Counted from the first letter of the stretch, positions 23,367-33,616 are shown. The stretch is 64,000 bases of DNA from Desulfitobacterium hafniense DCB-2 (GCF_000021925.1 NC_011830.1:2949001-3013000), one strand, 5' to 3'. Numbers and translations are program-made. Notes: generated by a model not told the origin, from the sequence alone.

Positions 23367-25385
23367 TTAAGGATTGGGCGGCGGCTCTGCCTCTGAGCCT
23401 TGCTGCAAAATTTCCTCCAAAGTAGCAAATTCCACATTGATCACGGTACCCGCATTAACCACTTTACCCGGCTGAGGGTTTTGTCCGCGGACCAGGCCGG
23501 TTCCAGAGAAATGAAAATGAAGCTCCGCTGCCGCCAGTTTTTCCCCGGCCTGCCGCATGGTTAACCCGGTTAGATCGGGAACAACGCTCTCACCCTTCAA
23601 AGGTGTTCGTTCCGGAACGACCTCCCCCGGTGCCGGACGCTCAAAGCTTGTTTCCGGGATCTCACTCACTTCACTTGGGGTCTCACCGGACACAGGAATG
23701 CCATAATATTGGAGTGTCCCTTCGATAATCGTTTTAGCAACAGGCCCCGCTAAAGTTCCCCCCTGATGGCTTTCTCCCTGAGGGGTATCGATGAGAATCA
23801 AGAGCGCGATCTTCGGATTATCGGCCGGAGCATAGGCTGCGAAAGAAGCAATAAAATCCGTTTTGGAATAGCCTTTGGTATCCGGATCCACTTTTTGGGC
23901 GGTTCCTGTTTTACCGGCGACCCGGATACCGGGGATTTTGGCTGCTGCGCCGGTGCCTTCATTGACCACCGCTTCGAGAATAGCCGTCATTTGTTCTGCT
24001 GTGGCTTTGGAGATAACCTGGCGGACCGGTTCCGGCTTCTTTTCTTGAACCGTTCCGTCTGGAAAGGTGATTTTGTCAACGATATAGGGCTTGTAGAGGG
24101 TTCCCCCATTGGCAACGCTGGAGATGGCTGTCAACAGCTGCAGGGGAGTAACCAGGTTGGCCTGCCCGAAGGACATGGTGGCCATATCGATATCCCGGGC
24201 CTGGTCCTGAGGCACCAGGAGAGCGCTATCTTCCCCGATAATATCGATCCCCGTCCGGCTGCCGAAGCCAAAGGCTTTTAAGTAAGTATAAAAGGTCTCT
24301 TTGCCTAAATTCATCCCCACTTGAGACAGGACCACATTGGAGGACAGCATCATGCCCTCGGTAAAGGTCACTTTACCATGGGGCCGGAAATCGGAATCCC
24401 AGTTGGTTATGTAGCGGGGGCCAATTTGAATGTAACCCGGATCTTCGAAGAGATCATCCGGCTGGACCGTTCCCTCTTCCAAGGCAGCGGCGCCTGTGAT
24501 GATTTTGAAAGTGGAACCGGGTTCATAAGACATACTGATGGTTAAATTGCGGCGTTCTTCGGGATCCGTGGTTGAATAATCATTGGGATTGTAGGTAGGC
24601 CGCGACCCCATTCCCAAAATCCTTCCGGTCATGGGATCCATAGCTAAAATGGCGATATGCTTGCCCTGGGTCGTCTCCAAAAGCTGATCCAATTGCTGCT
24701 CAATAAGATATTGGATCGTGGCGTCCAAAGTAAGCCGGAGATCAGCTCCTCTCATAGCCGGCTCATTGAGCTGCGAGGGATTGAGGAGAGACTGCTGTGA
24801 GGAATAGCCCGGGGTGCCATAGAGTTCCTTGTTATAAAAGGCTTCCAACCCTTCCGCACCATTCCCGTCCAAGGTCACGATCCCTAATACGGAGGCGGCC
24901 AGTCTATCCATAGGGTAAACACGTTTCTGCTGATCGCTGAAGCCAATGCCCGGCAGTTTAAGGGCCTTGATCTGATCCGCTTTTTCCAGCTCCACATGGT
25001 TGGCAATATTTACCCAAGCCAGGTCTCTATTAAGTTTTTCCAGAATAACTTCTTGCTCTATCGACAGGATTTCACTAAGTTTGGCGGCAATCTCTTCTTT
25101 GGTCCACTTGGTTTGTTTGCTCTCTATAAGTTCATTGATTGCCCGTGGATCTCCATAAACCTCTTTGACAGGTATGCTTTGCGCCAAAACATTGCCTTGG
25201 GCGTCCAGAATTTTTCCCCGTTCAGGCAGCAGGCTGGCACTGCTGGTTCTTCTTTCGATCCCCTTGGCTTTGAGCTCGGCGGCGTCAATGACCTGAAGCA
25301 TAAATAACCGGCCGACGATGACCGTCGCCATAAGAACCAAGACCAGATAAAGAACTTTTTCCCGAGCAAAGTAGCTGCGTTTCAT
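23367..25385 (-). CDS. Penicillin-binding protein 2/SpoVD-type transpeptidase with PASTA domain
   Basis: The 672-aa class B PBP has a membrane anchor near residues 11-33, a dimerisation domain, and a transpeptidase domain with SxxK in PGSTFK, SxN in SSN and KTG in GKTGTAQK. One PASTA domain lies near the C terminus (VVPDLTGLTMRQAGEKL...), followed by an acidic Pro-rich end. It cross-links peptidoglycan outside the membrane. Sporulation (SpoVD) or division (FtsI-like) roles are both possible; it is not in an mra/mur cluster. The ATG at 25385 has GAAGGG close before it; a TTG 12 codons upstream is an alternative. Confidence 0.93.
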   Translation of the reverse strand: MKRSYFAREKVLYLVLVLMATVIVGRLFMLQVIDAAELKAKGIERRTSSASLLPERGKILDAQGNVLAQSIPVKEVYGDPRAINELIESKQTKWTKEEIAAKLSEILSIEQEVILEKLNRDLAWVNIANHVELEKADQIKALKLPGIGFSDQQKRVYPMDRLAASVLGIVTLDGNGAEGLEAFYNKELYGTPGYSSQQSLLNPSQLNEPAMRGADLRLTLDATIQYLIEQQLDQLLETTQGKHIAILAMDPMTGRILGMGSRPTYNPNDYSTTDPEERRNLTISMSYEPGSTFKIITGAAALEEGTVQPDDLFEDPGYIQIGPRYITNWDSDFRPHGKVTFTEGMMLSSNVVLSQVGMNLGKETFYTYLKAFGFGSRTGIDIIGEDSALLVPQDQARDIDMATMSFGQANLVTPLQLLTAISSVANGGTLYKPYIVDKITFPDGTVQEKKPEPVRQVISKATAEQMTAILEAVVNEGTGAAAKIPGIRVAGKTGTAQKVDPDTKGYSKTDFIASFAAYAPADNPKIALLILIDTPQGESHQGGTLAGPVAKTIIEGTLQYYGIPVSGETPSEVSEIPETSFERPAPGEVVPERTPLKGESVVPDLTGLTMRQAGEKLAAAELHFHFSGTGLVRGQNPQPGKVVNAGTVINVEFATLEEILQQGSEAEPPPNP

Positions 25386-25585
25386 AACCCTTCCCACCGT
25401 CTCTAACCTATTTTCATGCAAACACTATTATATCACTCTTTACTGAGAGTTAAGAGATTATTTAGCAAAGAAAGCCCATGTTTTCTTAACTATCGATGGT
25501 TTTGTAAGGACCACCTTGCTAAGAAACCATGAGCTTTGTCATTATTTTGTCCTTTATCAATCATTGCATACCGATCATTGCTGTG

Positions 25586-26569
25586 TTATTTCATGGAAAT
25601 TAACCAAGTAAAAAGCATGCCGGTCACCAAACCGCCCAGATGAGCATAGACATCGATTCCGGTTTGAAAAAAGCCCAGGCCTAAATTGATCAAAACAACG
25701 ACAGCCAGACTTTTGCCAAAACCTGATTTCCAGAGAAAGGGCTTGCGGCGGGAATACACCACCAAAGCGCCCAAAATGCCGAAAATGGCTCCGGAAGCCC
25801 CAGCCGAAATGGCATCCGTAAAGAAGAAGCTGGCCACCGAACCCAGGATGCCGCTGAGAATATAAACCGTGATATAGCGAACCCGTCCCAGCAATTCTTC
25901 GGCGATAGCTCCTAAGGCCCAGAGAGCATAAAGATTGAAGGCGAGATGAAGAAAACCAATATGGAGGAACATGCTGGTAAATAACCGCCAATATTCACCC
26001 TGGATAATCAGAGCATTGACTTTAGCCCCAAATAAAATAAGAACTCCGGTCCGGGTTGAGCCTCCGGCTAAGGTCATCAGGCCAAAGACAATCAGGTTAA
26101 TGGCGATGAGCGTGTAAGTAAGATAGGGAGGTCCTTGGCCGCTCCGGGCAGAGGGTGTGGATTCTGAAGTCTCATACACTGAGGCTGATGAGGAAGAATT
26201 GACTTCAAGATAGGATAATACCCTATTTAAATGCTCTCGTTTGGCTGTGGCCGGAGCAGCAAAAATAGAACCCGTCTGCAGGTCAATAAACCAGGCTTGG
26301 ATGCTTTTTAAGGCAGGTTGCTTTAAATCCTGGGAAGACAAACCTTCCGGACATAAGATAATCGCTTCCCAGTGCTTTATAGAAGCATCTGCAGCGAATG
26401 AACCCTGGGGTCCTTCCAAGGGAGCACCTTTCCTTAAGAAAGAAAAAAGCAGCCCATTTTCCCCTTTACGGGCCATAATCCACTGATTCCCATCCTTTTC
26501 AATGGACCAGAGATCCTCATGAAGCCCTTGAATAATGCGCTCGAGGATAACAAGCCCCTCCTTTACCAA
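25586..26569 (-). CDS. Rhomboid-family intramembrane serine protease
   Basis: The 327-aa protein has a soluble N-terminal region of about 155 residues with no recognised domain, then six or seven membrane segments. The rhomboid signature is complete: HIGFLHLAFN (HxxxxHxxxN), the catalytic Ser in GASGAIFG, and the catalytic His in HLGGLVTG. It cuts membrane proteins within the bilayer. The start is uncertain: the listed TTG overlaps an AAAGGAGGGG site, and no ordinary start codon follows it closely. Confidence 0.92.
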   Translation of the reverse strand: MVKEGLVILERIIQGLHEDLWSIEKDGNQWIMARKGENGLLFSFLRKGAPLEGPQGSFAADASIKHWEAIILCPEGLSSQDLKQPALKSIQAWFIDLQTGSIFAAPATAKREHLNRVLSYLEVNSSSSASVYETSESTPSARSGQGPPYLTYTLIAINLIVFGLMTLAGGSTRTGVLILFGAKVNALIIQGEYWRLFTSMFLHIGFLHLAFNLYALWALGAIAEELLGRVRYITVYILSGILGSVASFFFTDAISAGASGAIFGILGALVVYSRRKPFLWKSGFGKSLAVVVLINLGLGFFQTGIDVYAHLGGLVTGMLFTWLISMK

Positions 26570-26640
26570 AATTTAAGGTCTTTCTCTATGTTGATCTTAT
26601 TTTATAGGGATGACGGGGGGTTTGTCAAAATAGTAGAGGA

Positions 26641-26659
26641 GCAGCGGAAATTCCGCTGC
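26641..26659 (-). terminator. Stem-loop after fixX
   Basis: GCAGCGGAA and TTCCGCTGC form a perfect 9-bp inverted repeat about 40 bp past the fixX stop. Only a weak T-rich stretch follows on the minus strand, so termination efficiency is uncertain. Confidence 0.55.
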
Positions 26660-26697
26660 CCCCCTCTTTATACCCACTAAAAATTATCAAGCTTTGC

Positions 26698-26976
26698 TCA
26701 GCCGTTCTTCCAGGAGACTCCGAAACCGCCCCGTGGATAATCCCATTGAATATTGCCATGGGGGCAGGCTACACGGCAGGTACCGCATTCCAAACAGCCT
26801 TCATAGCCGACAGCAATGCGATTCTCTTCTTCATCCCAGTCATAGACATGGGCCGGGCAAATAAAGGTGCATACTTTGTCTTTGCACTTTAAACAAAGTT
26901 CGCCGTTGCTGATTTTGATGTGATTTAATTTGTCTGTGTTAAAGCGCACCAAATACAATTTATCATCTAATTTCAT
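26698..26976 (-). CDS. fixX: FixX ferredoxin-like protein
   Basis: The 92-aa protein has the FixX pattern, with CLKCKDKVCTFICPAH and CLECGTCRVACPHGN as cluster-binding segments. It carries electrons between the ETF (FixAB) and FixC, the quinone-reducing flavoprotein. The ATG at 26976 overlaps the fixC stop codon as ATGA, with GGAGGG just before it, so the two are translationally coupled. It is the last gene of fixABCX. Confidence 0.95.
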   Translation of the reverse strand: MKLDDKLYLVRFNTDKLNHIKISNGELCLKCKDKVCTFICPAHVYDWDEEENRIAVGYEGCLECGTCRVACPHGNIQWDYPRGGFGVSWKNG

Positions 26977-28265
26977 TTCAGTGCCCTCCAAGCATTAAAC
27001 ATATCTTTGACAAGTCCGGTCTTGGTCCGCTTCTTAAACATCATATCCATAATATTGCTGAACACTTGTGCCTTGGGTGTGCCATCTGCTGTGAAGTACA
27101 TCCGGGCTGCCTGGTTGAGGATTTCCGGATATTGGCCCAGCAGGTGGGGATTGGACTCGATGAAAGGCATGAGCTTTCTGAACTTGTAGAGGTCTTTGAT
27201 CACAAACGAGTCACGGAGACGGCTCTCATAGACACTCATACCATGGGCGCTGAGATCTCCGGATTGAATGGCCTCAGCAGCTACTTTTCCGGCAATTTTA
27301 CCGGAAATCATCGCTAAGTTGGAGCCTTCACGGTTCAAGCCGTTAACGAACATGGCTGTGTCACCGACGACCATAACCCCTTGCCGATAAAGCTTGGGTA
27401 TAGCATTGTAACCGCCTTCCGGGATCAGGTGAGCCAAGTATTCCTTGGTTTCCCCACCCTGCAGCAATCGTTTGACATAAGGTTTGGCCTTTAGGTTTTC
27501 CAGGAGATCATTAGGGGACCAGCCTTTTTCAGACATGGAGTGAACCATGGCCCCCACCCCAATGGAAAGAGAGTTTTTGTTGGTATAGATGAAGGATGTT
27601 CCCATCATGCCATCTGTCGAATCACCGAAAAGTTCGATGGTTGCCCCTTCATGAGGCTCCAGGCAGAAACGGTCTTCGATTTTCTCAGGAGGAAGTTCAA
27701 TAATTTCTTTAACGACCACGGCCATATTCTCAGGGCGCAGAGGCTTAGCCAGTCCAGCCTTGCAGGCCAGGAAATTATTCGCCCCTTCCGCTAAGATGAC
27801 CACTTGCGCTCCCAGGTCTCCTTCAGCACGACCGGTGCGAACGCCGACCACATCATCGCCGTGATAGAGGAGATCCTCAACCAACGTCTCCGTGATGATC
27901 ATAACTCCGGCCTTGACCGCTTGATCGGCCAGCCAGCGGTCAAATTTTACTCTCAATACGGTGTGGGCATTGTAAGGCGGTTGTCCCCAGGCCGGATCGC
28001 GATAACCGGCGGAGAGTATCTCGTCTTTGCTTAAGAAAGCATAGCGCTGCTCAATAACCGGTCTTTCCAGCGGAGCTTCCTTCCAAAAATCAGGTACGAC
28101 TTCATTGGTAGCCTCAGTATAGAGTACCCCACCCATGACATTTTTAGTACCGGGATAGTCTCCCCGTTCAATAACAGCAGTCTTCATGCCGGCTTGTGCA
28201 GCACTAATGGCAGCAGATAGGCCGGCTGGACCGCCGCCAACGACGATTACATCAAACTTTTCCAT
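26973..28265 (-). CDS. fixC: FixC, electron-transfer flavoprotein:quinone oxidoreductase-type flavoprotein
   Basis: The 430-aa FAD protein has an N-terminal dinucleotide-binding motif GGGPAGLSAAISAAQAG at residues 10-26 and a late FAD motif VVGDTAMFVNGLNREGSNLAM. It shows homology to ETF-QO. In fix systems it receives one branch of electrons bifurcated by FixAB and passes them to quinone. It lies in fixABCX between fixB (11-bp gap) and fixX (4-bp overlap). Confidence 0.96.
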   Translation of the reverse strand: MEKFDVIVVGGGPAGLSAAISAAQAGMKTAVIERGDYPGTKNVMGGVLYTEATNEVVPDFWKEAPLERPVIEQRYAFLSKDEILSAGYRDPAWGQPPYNAHTVLRVKFDRWLADQAVKAGVMIITETLVEDLLYHGDDVVGVRTGRAEGDLGAQVVILAEGANNFLACKAGLAKPLRPENMAVVVKEIIELPPEKIEDRFCLEPHEGATIELFGDSTDGMMGTSFIYTNKNSLSIGVGAMVHSMSEKGWSPNDLLENLKAKPYVKRLLQGGETKEYLAHLIPEGGYNAIPKLYRQGVMVVGDTAMFVNGLNREGSNLAMISGKIAGKVAAEAIQSGDLSAHGMSVYESRLRDSFVIKDLYKFRKLMPFIESNPHLLGQYPEILNQAARMYFTADGTPKAQVFSNIMDMMFKKRTKTGLVKDMFNAWRALK

Positions 28266-28276
28266 GTTGGCCCTCC

Positions 28277-29563
28277 TTATTTCGCCAAGCCGTGCTGTAG
28301 GCGTTTCTTAAACTCAGCTGTTAAAGCTGGTACGACCTCATTAAGATCTCCCACGATGCCGTAGGTTGCAACACGGAAGATTGCCGCGTCGGGATCGTTA
28401 TTGATCGCAATAATGCTGTCGGATGTTTCCATTCCTACCAAATGCTGGATGGCTCCGGAGATACCAATGGCAATATAGAGCTTGGGCCGGACGGTTACAC
28501 CTGTTTGACCGACTTGCCGGTCATGGGTAATCCAGCCTGCTTCTACGGCGCCACGGGTTCCTGCCAGGGTCGCGCCCAGGACTTCGGCTAATTCTTCCGC
28601 CAGAACCATGTTTTTCTTAGAACCAAGACCTAAGCCGACTGCCACAAGGATTTCGGCTTTGTCTAAGAAGATACTTTTGGCATCCCCTTTTATAAAATCG
28701 ACGATTTTGGTCAGCACTTGATCTTCCGTCATGCCCAGTTCTTCGCGAACCACTTCCCCTGTGCGTCCTTCGACCCGTTCAGGCATAGCCATAACCCGGG
28801 GACGGACCGTAGCCATTTGGGGACGGCGGGTTTTACAAAGAATCGTCGCCATGATATTGCCGCCAAAAGCGGGACGGGTTTGCAGCAACAGCTTGGAATC
28901 AGGATCGATGCTCAAGACGGTGCAATCGGCGGTTAAGCCTGTTTGCATCTTGGTGGCCACCACGGGGAACATATCACGGCCCATGGCCGTAGCACCCATG
29001 AGGATAATCTCCGGCTGATACCTGCGCACCAGATCGGCAACCGCTTCAGCATAGGGCTGTGTCCGATAATCCTTGAGAACGGGATCATCCACCACATAGA
29101 CTTTTTCCGCTCCATGAGCAAAGGCTTCCGGAATCACGGCTTCCACATCATGCCCAACCAGAACACCGGCTAATTCACAACCAATATCATTGGCCAGCTT
29201 GCGTCCTTCGCCCAAAAGTTCCCAGGAAACAGGGGCTACTTCGCCACGGTTATATTCGATGACGACCCATACCCCGCTCCAAACGTCGCCGCCGGGAACC
29301 GGCGCTGCTTTCTTCTCCACCTTTGCCCCAGGTGCTGCTGGAGATGGTTCAGTGGAGGTTTGTTTGGGTTCCTCGGCACTTTTTCCGGCTCCCTCAGGCA
29401 AAGAGAGGATATTGCTGGGACAAACGCTTACACAGTCTCCGCATTCGGTACATTTTCCGGCATCGACGACTACGCCGCTATCCCCTAATTCTAAGGCCTC
29501 AGAGGGGCATTCCCCCACGCAGAGTCCACAACTAATACAACCAGGTCCAATAATAACTGCCAT
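28277..29563 (-). CDS. fixB: FixB, ETF alpha subunit with N-terminal 2[4Fe-4S] ferredoxin domain
   Basis: The 428-aa protein has two 4Fe-4S motifs in the first 60 residues (CISCGLCVGECPSE and CTECGDCVSVCPSN), an Ala/Pro/Lys-rich linker near 60-95, and then the ETF alpha fold ending in the FAD-binding region (VGQTGVTVRPKLYIAIGISGAIQH). Classical FixB lacks the ferredoxin domain; fusion gives the ETF its own electron wire. The ATG shares one base with the fixA stop (TAATG), so translation is coupled. Confidence 0.96.
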   Translation of the reverse strand: MAVIIGPGCISCGLCVGECPSEALELGDSGVVVDAGKCTECGDCVSVCPSNILSLPEGAGKSAEEPKQTSTEPSPAAPGAKVEKKAAPVPGGDVWSGVWVVIEYNRGEVAPVSWELLGEGRKLANDIGCELAGVLVGHDVEAVIPEAFAHGAEKVYVVDDPVLKDYRTQPYAEAVADLVRRYQPEIILMGATAMGRDMFPVVATKMQTGLTADCTVLSIDPDSKLLLQTRPAFGGNIMATILCKTRRPQMATVRPRVMAMPERVEGRTGEVVREELGMTEDQVLTKIVDFIKGDAKSIFLDKAEILVAVGLGLGSKKNMVLAEELAEVLGATLAGTRGAVEAGWITHDRQVGQTGVTVRPKLYIAIGISGAIQHLVGMETSDSIIAINNDPDAAIFRVATYGIVGDLNEVVPALTAEFKKRLQHGLAK

Positions 29564-30396
29564 TACCGATTGCCTCCCTTCGCAGCGGGATTAACCATGA
29601 TAATATTATGCTGGAACATTTTCTCTACCACTTGAGCTGCTACACCTTGAGGATCCTTGGTGCCATCGAATGTTTCTCCACCGGAGCGGGCCGGCGGGGC
29701 AAAAATCTTATTCACGCTGGTGGGGGATCCCTTAAGTCCCATTTGAGTCACATCGAACTCAAAGGACTTGGAGTCGATCATCTCCGGCTCATAAGAAGCA
29801 GCCTTCATCATGTTGGGCAAGGATGCATAACGCAGATCATTAAGCTCCTTTTCAACAGTGAGCAGGGCCGGTAATTTAGCCTGCACCACTTCTTTACCTG
29901 TTTCCAGCTTGCGCTGAACGGTTATGGTGTCTTTATTAATATCGGTAACCTTAATAACATAAGTCAATTGCGGAAAACCCAAACGGCTGGCAATGCCGGG
30001 GCCTGTCTGAGCAGTATCCCCGTCGATAGCTTCTTTACCGGCCAATACCAAATCGACAGGATCTGTTTCATTGATTTTGAGGATGGCTTGAGTGATAATG
30101 TAAGCTGTTGCCAACGAATCTGAACCACCGAAGGCCCGATCGCTTAACAGAATAGCGCGATCCGCCCCAAAGGACATGGCTTTCCGGAGTGCTTCTTTCG
30201 CTTGGGGAGGACCCATTGTGACAATAGTAACTTTCCCACCCATTTTCTCTTTAAGACGGATTGCCTCTTCAAGGGCATGGGCATCATATGGATTAATAAT
30301 AGACGGTACCCCTTCACGCATTAGCGTGTTCGTTTTGGGGTCAATCCGAACTTCAGATGAGTCCGGAACTTGTTTTAGACAAACTACGAAATGCAA
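29563..30396 (-). CDS. fixA: FixA, ETF beta subunit
   Basis: The 277-aa ETF beta subunit starts MHFVVCLKQVPDSSEVRIDP and contains the adenine-nucleotide site GKEAIDGDTAQTGPGIASRLG near residues 120-140. It pairs with FixB to form the flavin-bearing ETF that may split electrons from NADH between ferredoxin/flavodoxin and quinone. It is the first gene of fixABCX; GGAGGGAG precedes the ATG. Confidence 0.96.
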   Translation of the reverse strand: MHFVVCLKQVPDSSEVRIDPKTNTLMREGVPSIINPYDAHALEEAIRLKEKMGGKVTIVTMGPPQAKEALRKAMSFGADRAILLSDRAFGGSDSLATAYIITQAILKINETDPVDLVLAGKEAIDGDTAQTGPGIASRLGFPQLTYVIKVTDINKDTITVQRKLETGKEVVQAKLPALLTVEKELNDLRYASLPNMMKAASYEPEMIDSKSFEFDVTQMGLKGSPTSVNKIFAPPARSGGETFDGTKDPQGVAAQVVEKMFQHNIIMVNPAAKGGNR

Positions 30397-30694
30397 AAAA
30401 CTCCCTCCTCTAACCCTTTTTGCTTATAAAGATATACATAATCCCACATGTACAGCATAGTACAACAGGAGAAAAAAGACAAGTTATTTAATTAACAGAA
30501 TATAATAAAAATTTACTTAATTACTGAAGAGCAAATATTCCAAATAAAAACAAAGATAATTATATCACAAAGGAAATAAAAACCCTAACTATTTTTAGTA
30601 ATTTTTGAATATAAGAAGATAGGGGTGCAGGGTTTTTCTAGGATTGGGCAGAATACTATTAGGCAGCAATTTCAAGTGTAAAGGGGGTATGGGA
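30397..30694. other. AT-rich divergent promoter region, fixABCX and UPF0182
   Basis: These 298 bp separate two divergent operons. The middle (about 30470-30610) is strongly AT-rich, fitting promoters on both strands, but I could not assign a convincing -35/-10 pair or operator. No small gene is seen. Confidence 0.5.
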
Positions 30695-33577
30695 TTGAGA
30701 CGAACAGCACGGATCATGTTGGTATTACTGGGCATAGGATTAATTCTTTTTATTGCACTCAGCGGCCTGTTCGAAGATTATTTATGGTACTCCGACCTGG
30801 GGTACAGTCAACTTTTCTGGACCCCCTTAATCAGCAAAGGAATCATTCAAATTATCAATGGGACCATTCTCTTTACGTTCATAGCGGGCACTCTTTTTTC
30901 CATACGTCACGCAATTTTGACTTTCGTCAATGAACGGTTACGCAAGCGCCTCCGTTTGGTTCATGAAATGGACCGTCCTCTTTATCACTTAAGCCAGCGC
31001 AAAATGACTCTTTGGCTCATTATCATTTCCGTCCTGATCAGCTTTGGGGTCAGTTTTGTTACCGGTTTCACCGGTTGGCTTGAGGTCCTGACTTTTTTGA
31101 ATGCCACTCCTTTTGGGCAGGGAGATCCTATCTTCTTTAAAGACTTAGGCTTTTATGTGTTTCAATTACCTTTTTTCATTACCATTTATAATGCTTTTTT
31201 CGGACCGCTTTTTTTTCTCACCTTTTTTACGATAGTGTTCTATAGTTTTGCCGGAGTTATTCATTTTCAATCCTTGCTTATTTGGAAGAAACAGGCCATT
31301 GAGATCAATTCTGCTGCACGGCGCCATCTTGCTCTGCTTATTACGGTGCTTTTTCTCTTCAAAGGATTTGGCTGCTATTTCGATACCTTCCGCCTGCTGT
31401 ATTCTCAGCATGGCTTAGTCTTAGGTGCCGGCTACGCAGAGCTCCATGCCACTTTGCCGGCCTTAAAAGCCTTGATGGTTTTATGTGCCTTAGGCGTTAT
31501 CGGAGGGGGCTTAGCCTTTTTTAAAGACGAAGTGCGTTTGCTGACCCTCCCTATTCTGGCGATTTTTATCAGCATTCCCCTTCTTTCCGGTCTCGGACCG
31601 ATGGTCCTTCAATCTCTGGTGGTCATTCCCAATGAATTGGAGAAAGAAACACCCTATATCCAAAACGAAATCGCTTTAACCCGCTTTGCTTATGGCCTTG
31701 ATCAAATCAGCGAAGAAGACTATCAGGCCGACCAGCCTCTGACTTCGGAAACTCTCCAGAAAGAGCTGCCGACTTTGAATAATGTCCGCCTTAATGACCC
31801 TCACCCCCTGCTCCGAACCTATACGCAGAAACAGGGCATCCGGCCTTATTACAAATTCTATAATATCGATATGGATCGCTATCGGATCAATGGGGAATAT
31901 CGGCAAGTCATGCTTGCTCCCCGTGAGTTCTCTTATCAGGATTTAGAAAAAACGGCTCAAACCTTCGTTAATTTACGCTTCAAATACACCCATGGCTTTG
32001 GTGTGGTGGCCTCCTTTGCCAATGCGGTCACACCGGAAGGGCTTCCCGCCTTTACTATTAAAGATGTGCCGCCGACTACGGACTACCAGGAGCTTCAAAT
32101 CAGTCAGCCCCGCATTTATTTCGGAGAAATGACCCATGACTGGGTTGTGGTCAATACGGATTTAAAAGAATTCGATTATCCGGAAGGCAAAGTCAATGCG
32201 GAAACACGCTATGAAGGCAAATCGGGCATTAAACTGACTCCCTTCAACCGGCTTATGCTTTCCATAAAGCATGGCACCTTGCGTTTCTATTTAGCCAATG
32301 AGATCAATTCCCAAAGCCGCATCCTCCTTCATCGCAATATCATGGACCGTGTGGAAAAGCTGGCGCCCTTTCTGCAATATGATGATAACCCCTACTTGGT
32401 TGTTGATGAAGGACGGCTCAAATGGATTATTGATGCCTATACTGTTTCCAAGACCTTTCCTTATTCCAGCATGTACCCCGAACGGGAACTCAATTATATC
32501 CGCAACTCAGTGAAAGTCGTCGTGGATGCTTATGATGGCACGGTTGACTTCTTTGCTGTGGATGCCCAGGATCCCATCTTACAGACCTATTGCAAAATAT
32601 TCCCTGGGGTTTTTAAAGATTTATCCGCCATGCCTGACACTCTCCAGACACACCTTCGCTATCCGGAGACCCTTTTTAAGATTCAGAGCACCATGCTGAA
32701 AAATTTTCACATGACGGATCCTACGGTATTCTATAACAAGGAAGACACCTGGGATATTGCCAAAGAACTCTTTGGTTCCGAGCCTCAGAATATTGCCCCT
32801 TATTACAGCGTAATGCGGCTCCCTGACAGCGAACAGCCCGAGTCGGTCCTGATGATTCCTTTTACTCCCTCATCCAACGCCAACAATATTCGCAATAATA
32901 TGGTTGCCTGGCTGGCGGCCCGCATGGATGGTGAACATTACGGAGAACTGAAACTCTATAAAGTCCCGAAAAATACGGAAGTGGACGGCCCTCTGCAGGT
33001 TGAATCACGAATTGACCAGGCTCCTGAAATCTCAAGACAGCTGGCTTTATGGGATCAAAAGGGCTCCAGTGTCATTCGCGGCGATCTTGTGGTCCTTCCC
33101 CTGGCAGGCAATTTTTTATATGTTGAGCCGATTTATTTGCAATCCGAAAAAGCCGGCAGCATTCCGGAAATGAAACGGGTTATTGTGGCTTATGGGGATA
33201 AAATTGTGATGAGCGAGACCTTCGAAGAAGCCCTTGCCCAACTCTTTGGGGTTCGTTTAAAGCTCTCTCCTCCTCCTCCGGCTAACGTATCCGCCTTAGC
33301 AGTTTCCCCTATGAACGCCGAACTGAAACCAGAAGAGACTGAAGAGACAACTGAAGAGACTGAAGAACCCATCGACCCGCAGGAGGATACTCAGGCTCTC
33401 TTAAAGCAAATCGAACAGATACGGGAGATGCTGAATCAGTTGGAGCAGCAATTCAAAAAGATAACCGGAGACTCTGTGGATGTGGAAGGCGGCAAAAAAG
33501 CCGATGAAGATGTTCATGATGTTCAAACCGATCCTGAGGGCTCTGTGAGCTCAGAGCAGTCGAAAACCAACCCATGA
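30695..33577 (+). CDS. UPF0182 family large membrane protein
   Basis: The 960-aa protein has about seven membrane helices in its first 330 residues. A large presumably extracellular domain follows (EKETPYIQNEIALTRFAYGL onward), then a low-complexity acidic tail with EETEETTEETEEP and a short coiled coil near residues 910-935. This is the UPF0182/COG1615 layout; function is unknown. The TTG at 30695 sits 7 nt after AAGGGGG; an ATG two codons earlier is only 1 nt from it. Confidence 0.9.
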   Translation: MRRTARIMLVLLGIGLILFIALSGLFEDYLWYSDLGYSQLFWTPLISKGIIQIINGTILFTFIAGTLFSIRHAILTFVNERLRKRLRLVHEMDRPLYHLSQRKMTLWLIIISVLISFGVSFVTGFTGWLEVLTFLNATPFGQGDPIFFKDLGFYVFQLPFFITIYNAFFGPLFFLTFFTIVFYSFAGVIHFQSLLIWKKQAIEINSAARRHLALLITVLFLFKGFGCYFDTFRLLYSQHGLVLGAGYAELHATLPALKALMVLCALGVIGGGLAFFKDEVRLLTLPILAIFISIPLLSGLGPMVLQSLVVIPNELEKETPYIQNEIALTRFAYGLDQISEEDYQADQPLTSETLQKELPTLNNVRLNDPHPLLRTYTQKQGIRPYYKFYNIDMDRYRINGEYRQVMLAPREFSYQDLEKTAQTFVNLRFKYTHGFGVVASFANAVTPEGLPAFTIKDVPPTTDYQELQISQPRIYFGEMTHDWVVVNTDLKEFDYPEGKVNAETRYEGKSGIKLTPFNRLMLSIKHGTLRFYLANEINSQSRILLHRNIMDRVEKLAPFLQYDDNPYLVVDEGRLKWIIDAYTVSKTFPYSSMYPERELNYIRNSVKVVVDAYDGTVDFFAVDAQDPILQTYCKIFPGVFKDLSAMPDTLQTHLRYPETLFKIQSTMLKNFHMTDPTVFYNKEDTWDIAKELFGSEPQNIAPYYSVMRLPDSEQPESVLMIPFTPSSNANNIRNNMVAWLAARMDGEHYGELKLYKVPKNTEVDGPLQVESRIDQAPEISRQLALWDQKGSSVIRGDLVVLPLAGNFLYVEPIYLQSEKAGSIPEMKRVIVAYGDKIVMSETFEEALAQLFGVRLKLSPPPPANVSALAVSPMNAELKPEETEETTEETEEPIDPQEDTQALLKQIEQIREMLNQLEQQFKKITGDSVDVEGGKKADEDVHDVQTDPEGSVSSEQSKTNP

Positions 33578-33582
33578 TTGCC

Positions 33583-33613
33583 AAAGGCGGAAGATGTTAT
33601 TCTTCCGCCTTTT
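33583..33613. terminator. Two-way terminator between UPF0182 and the beta-rich protein gene
   Basis: AAAGGCGGAAGA and TCTTCCGCCTTTT form a 12-bp stem with a 6-nt loop, ending in T on both strands. It serves the convergent genes at 33577 and 33617. Confidence 0.85.
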
Positions 33614-33616
33614 AGC

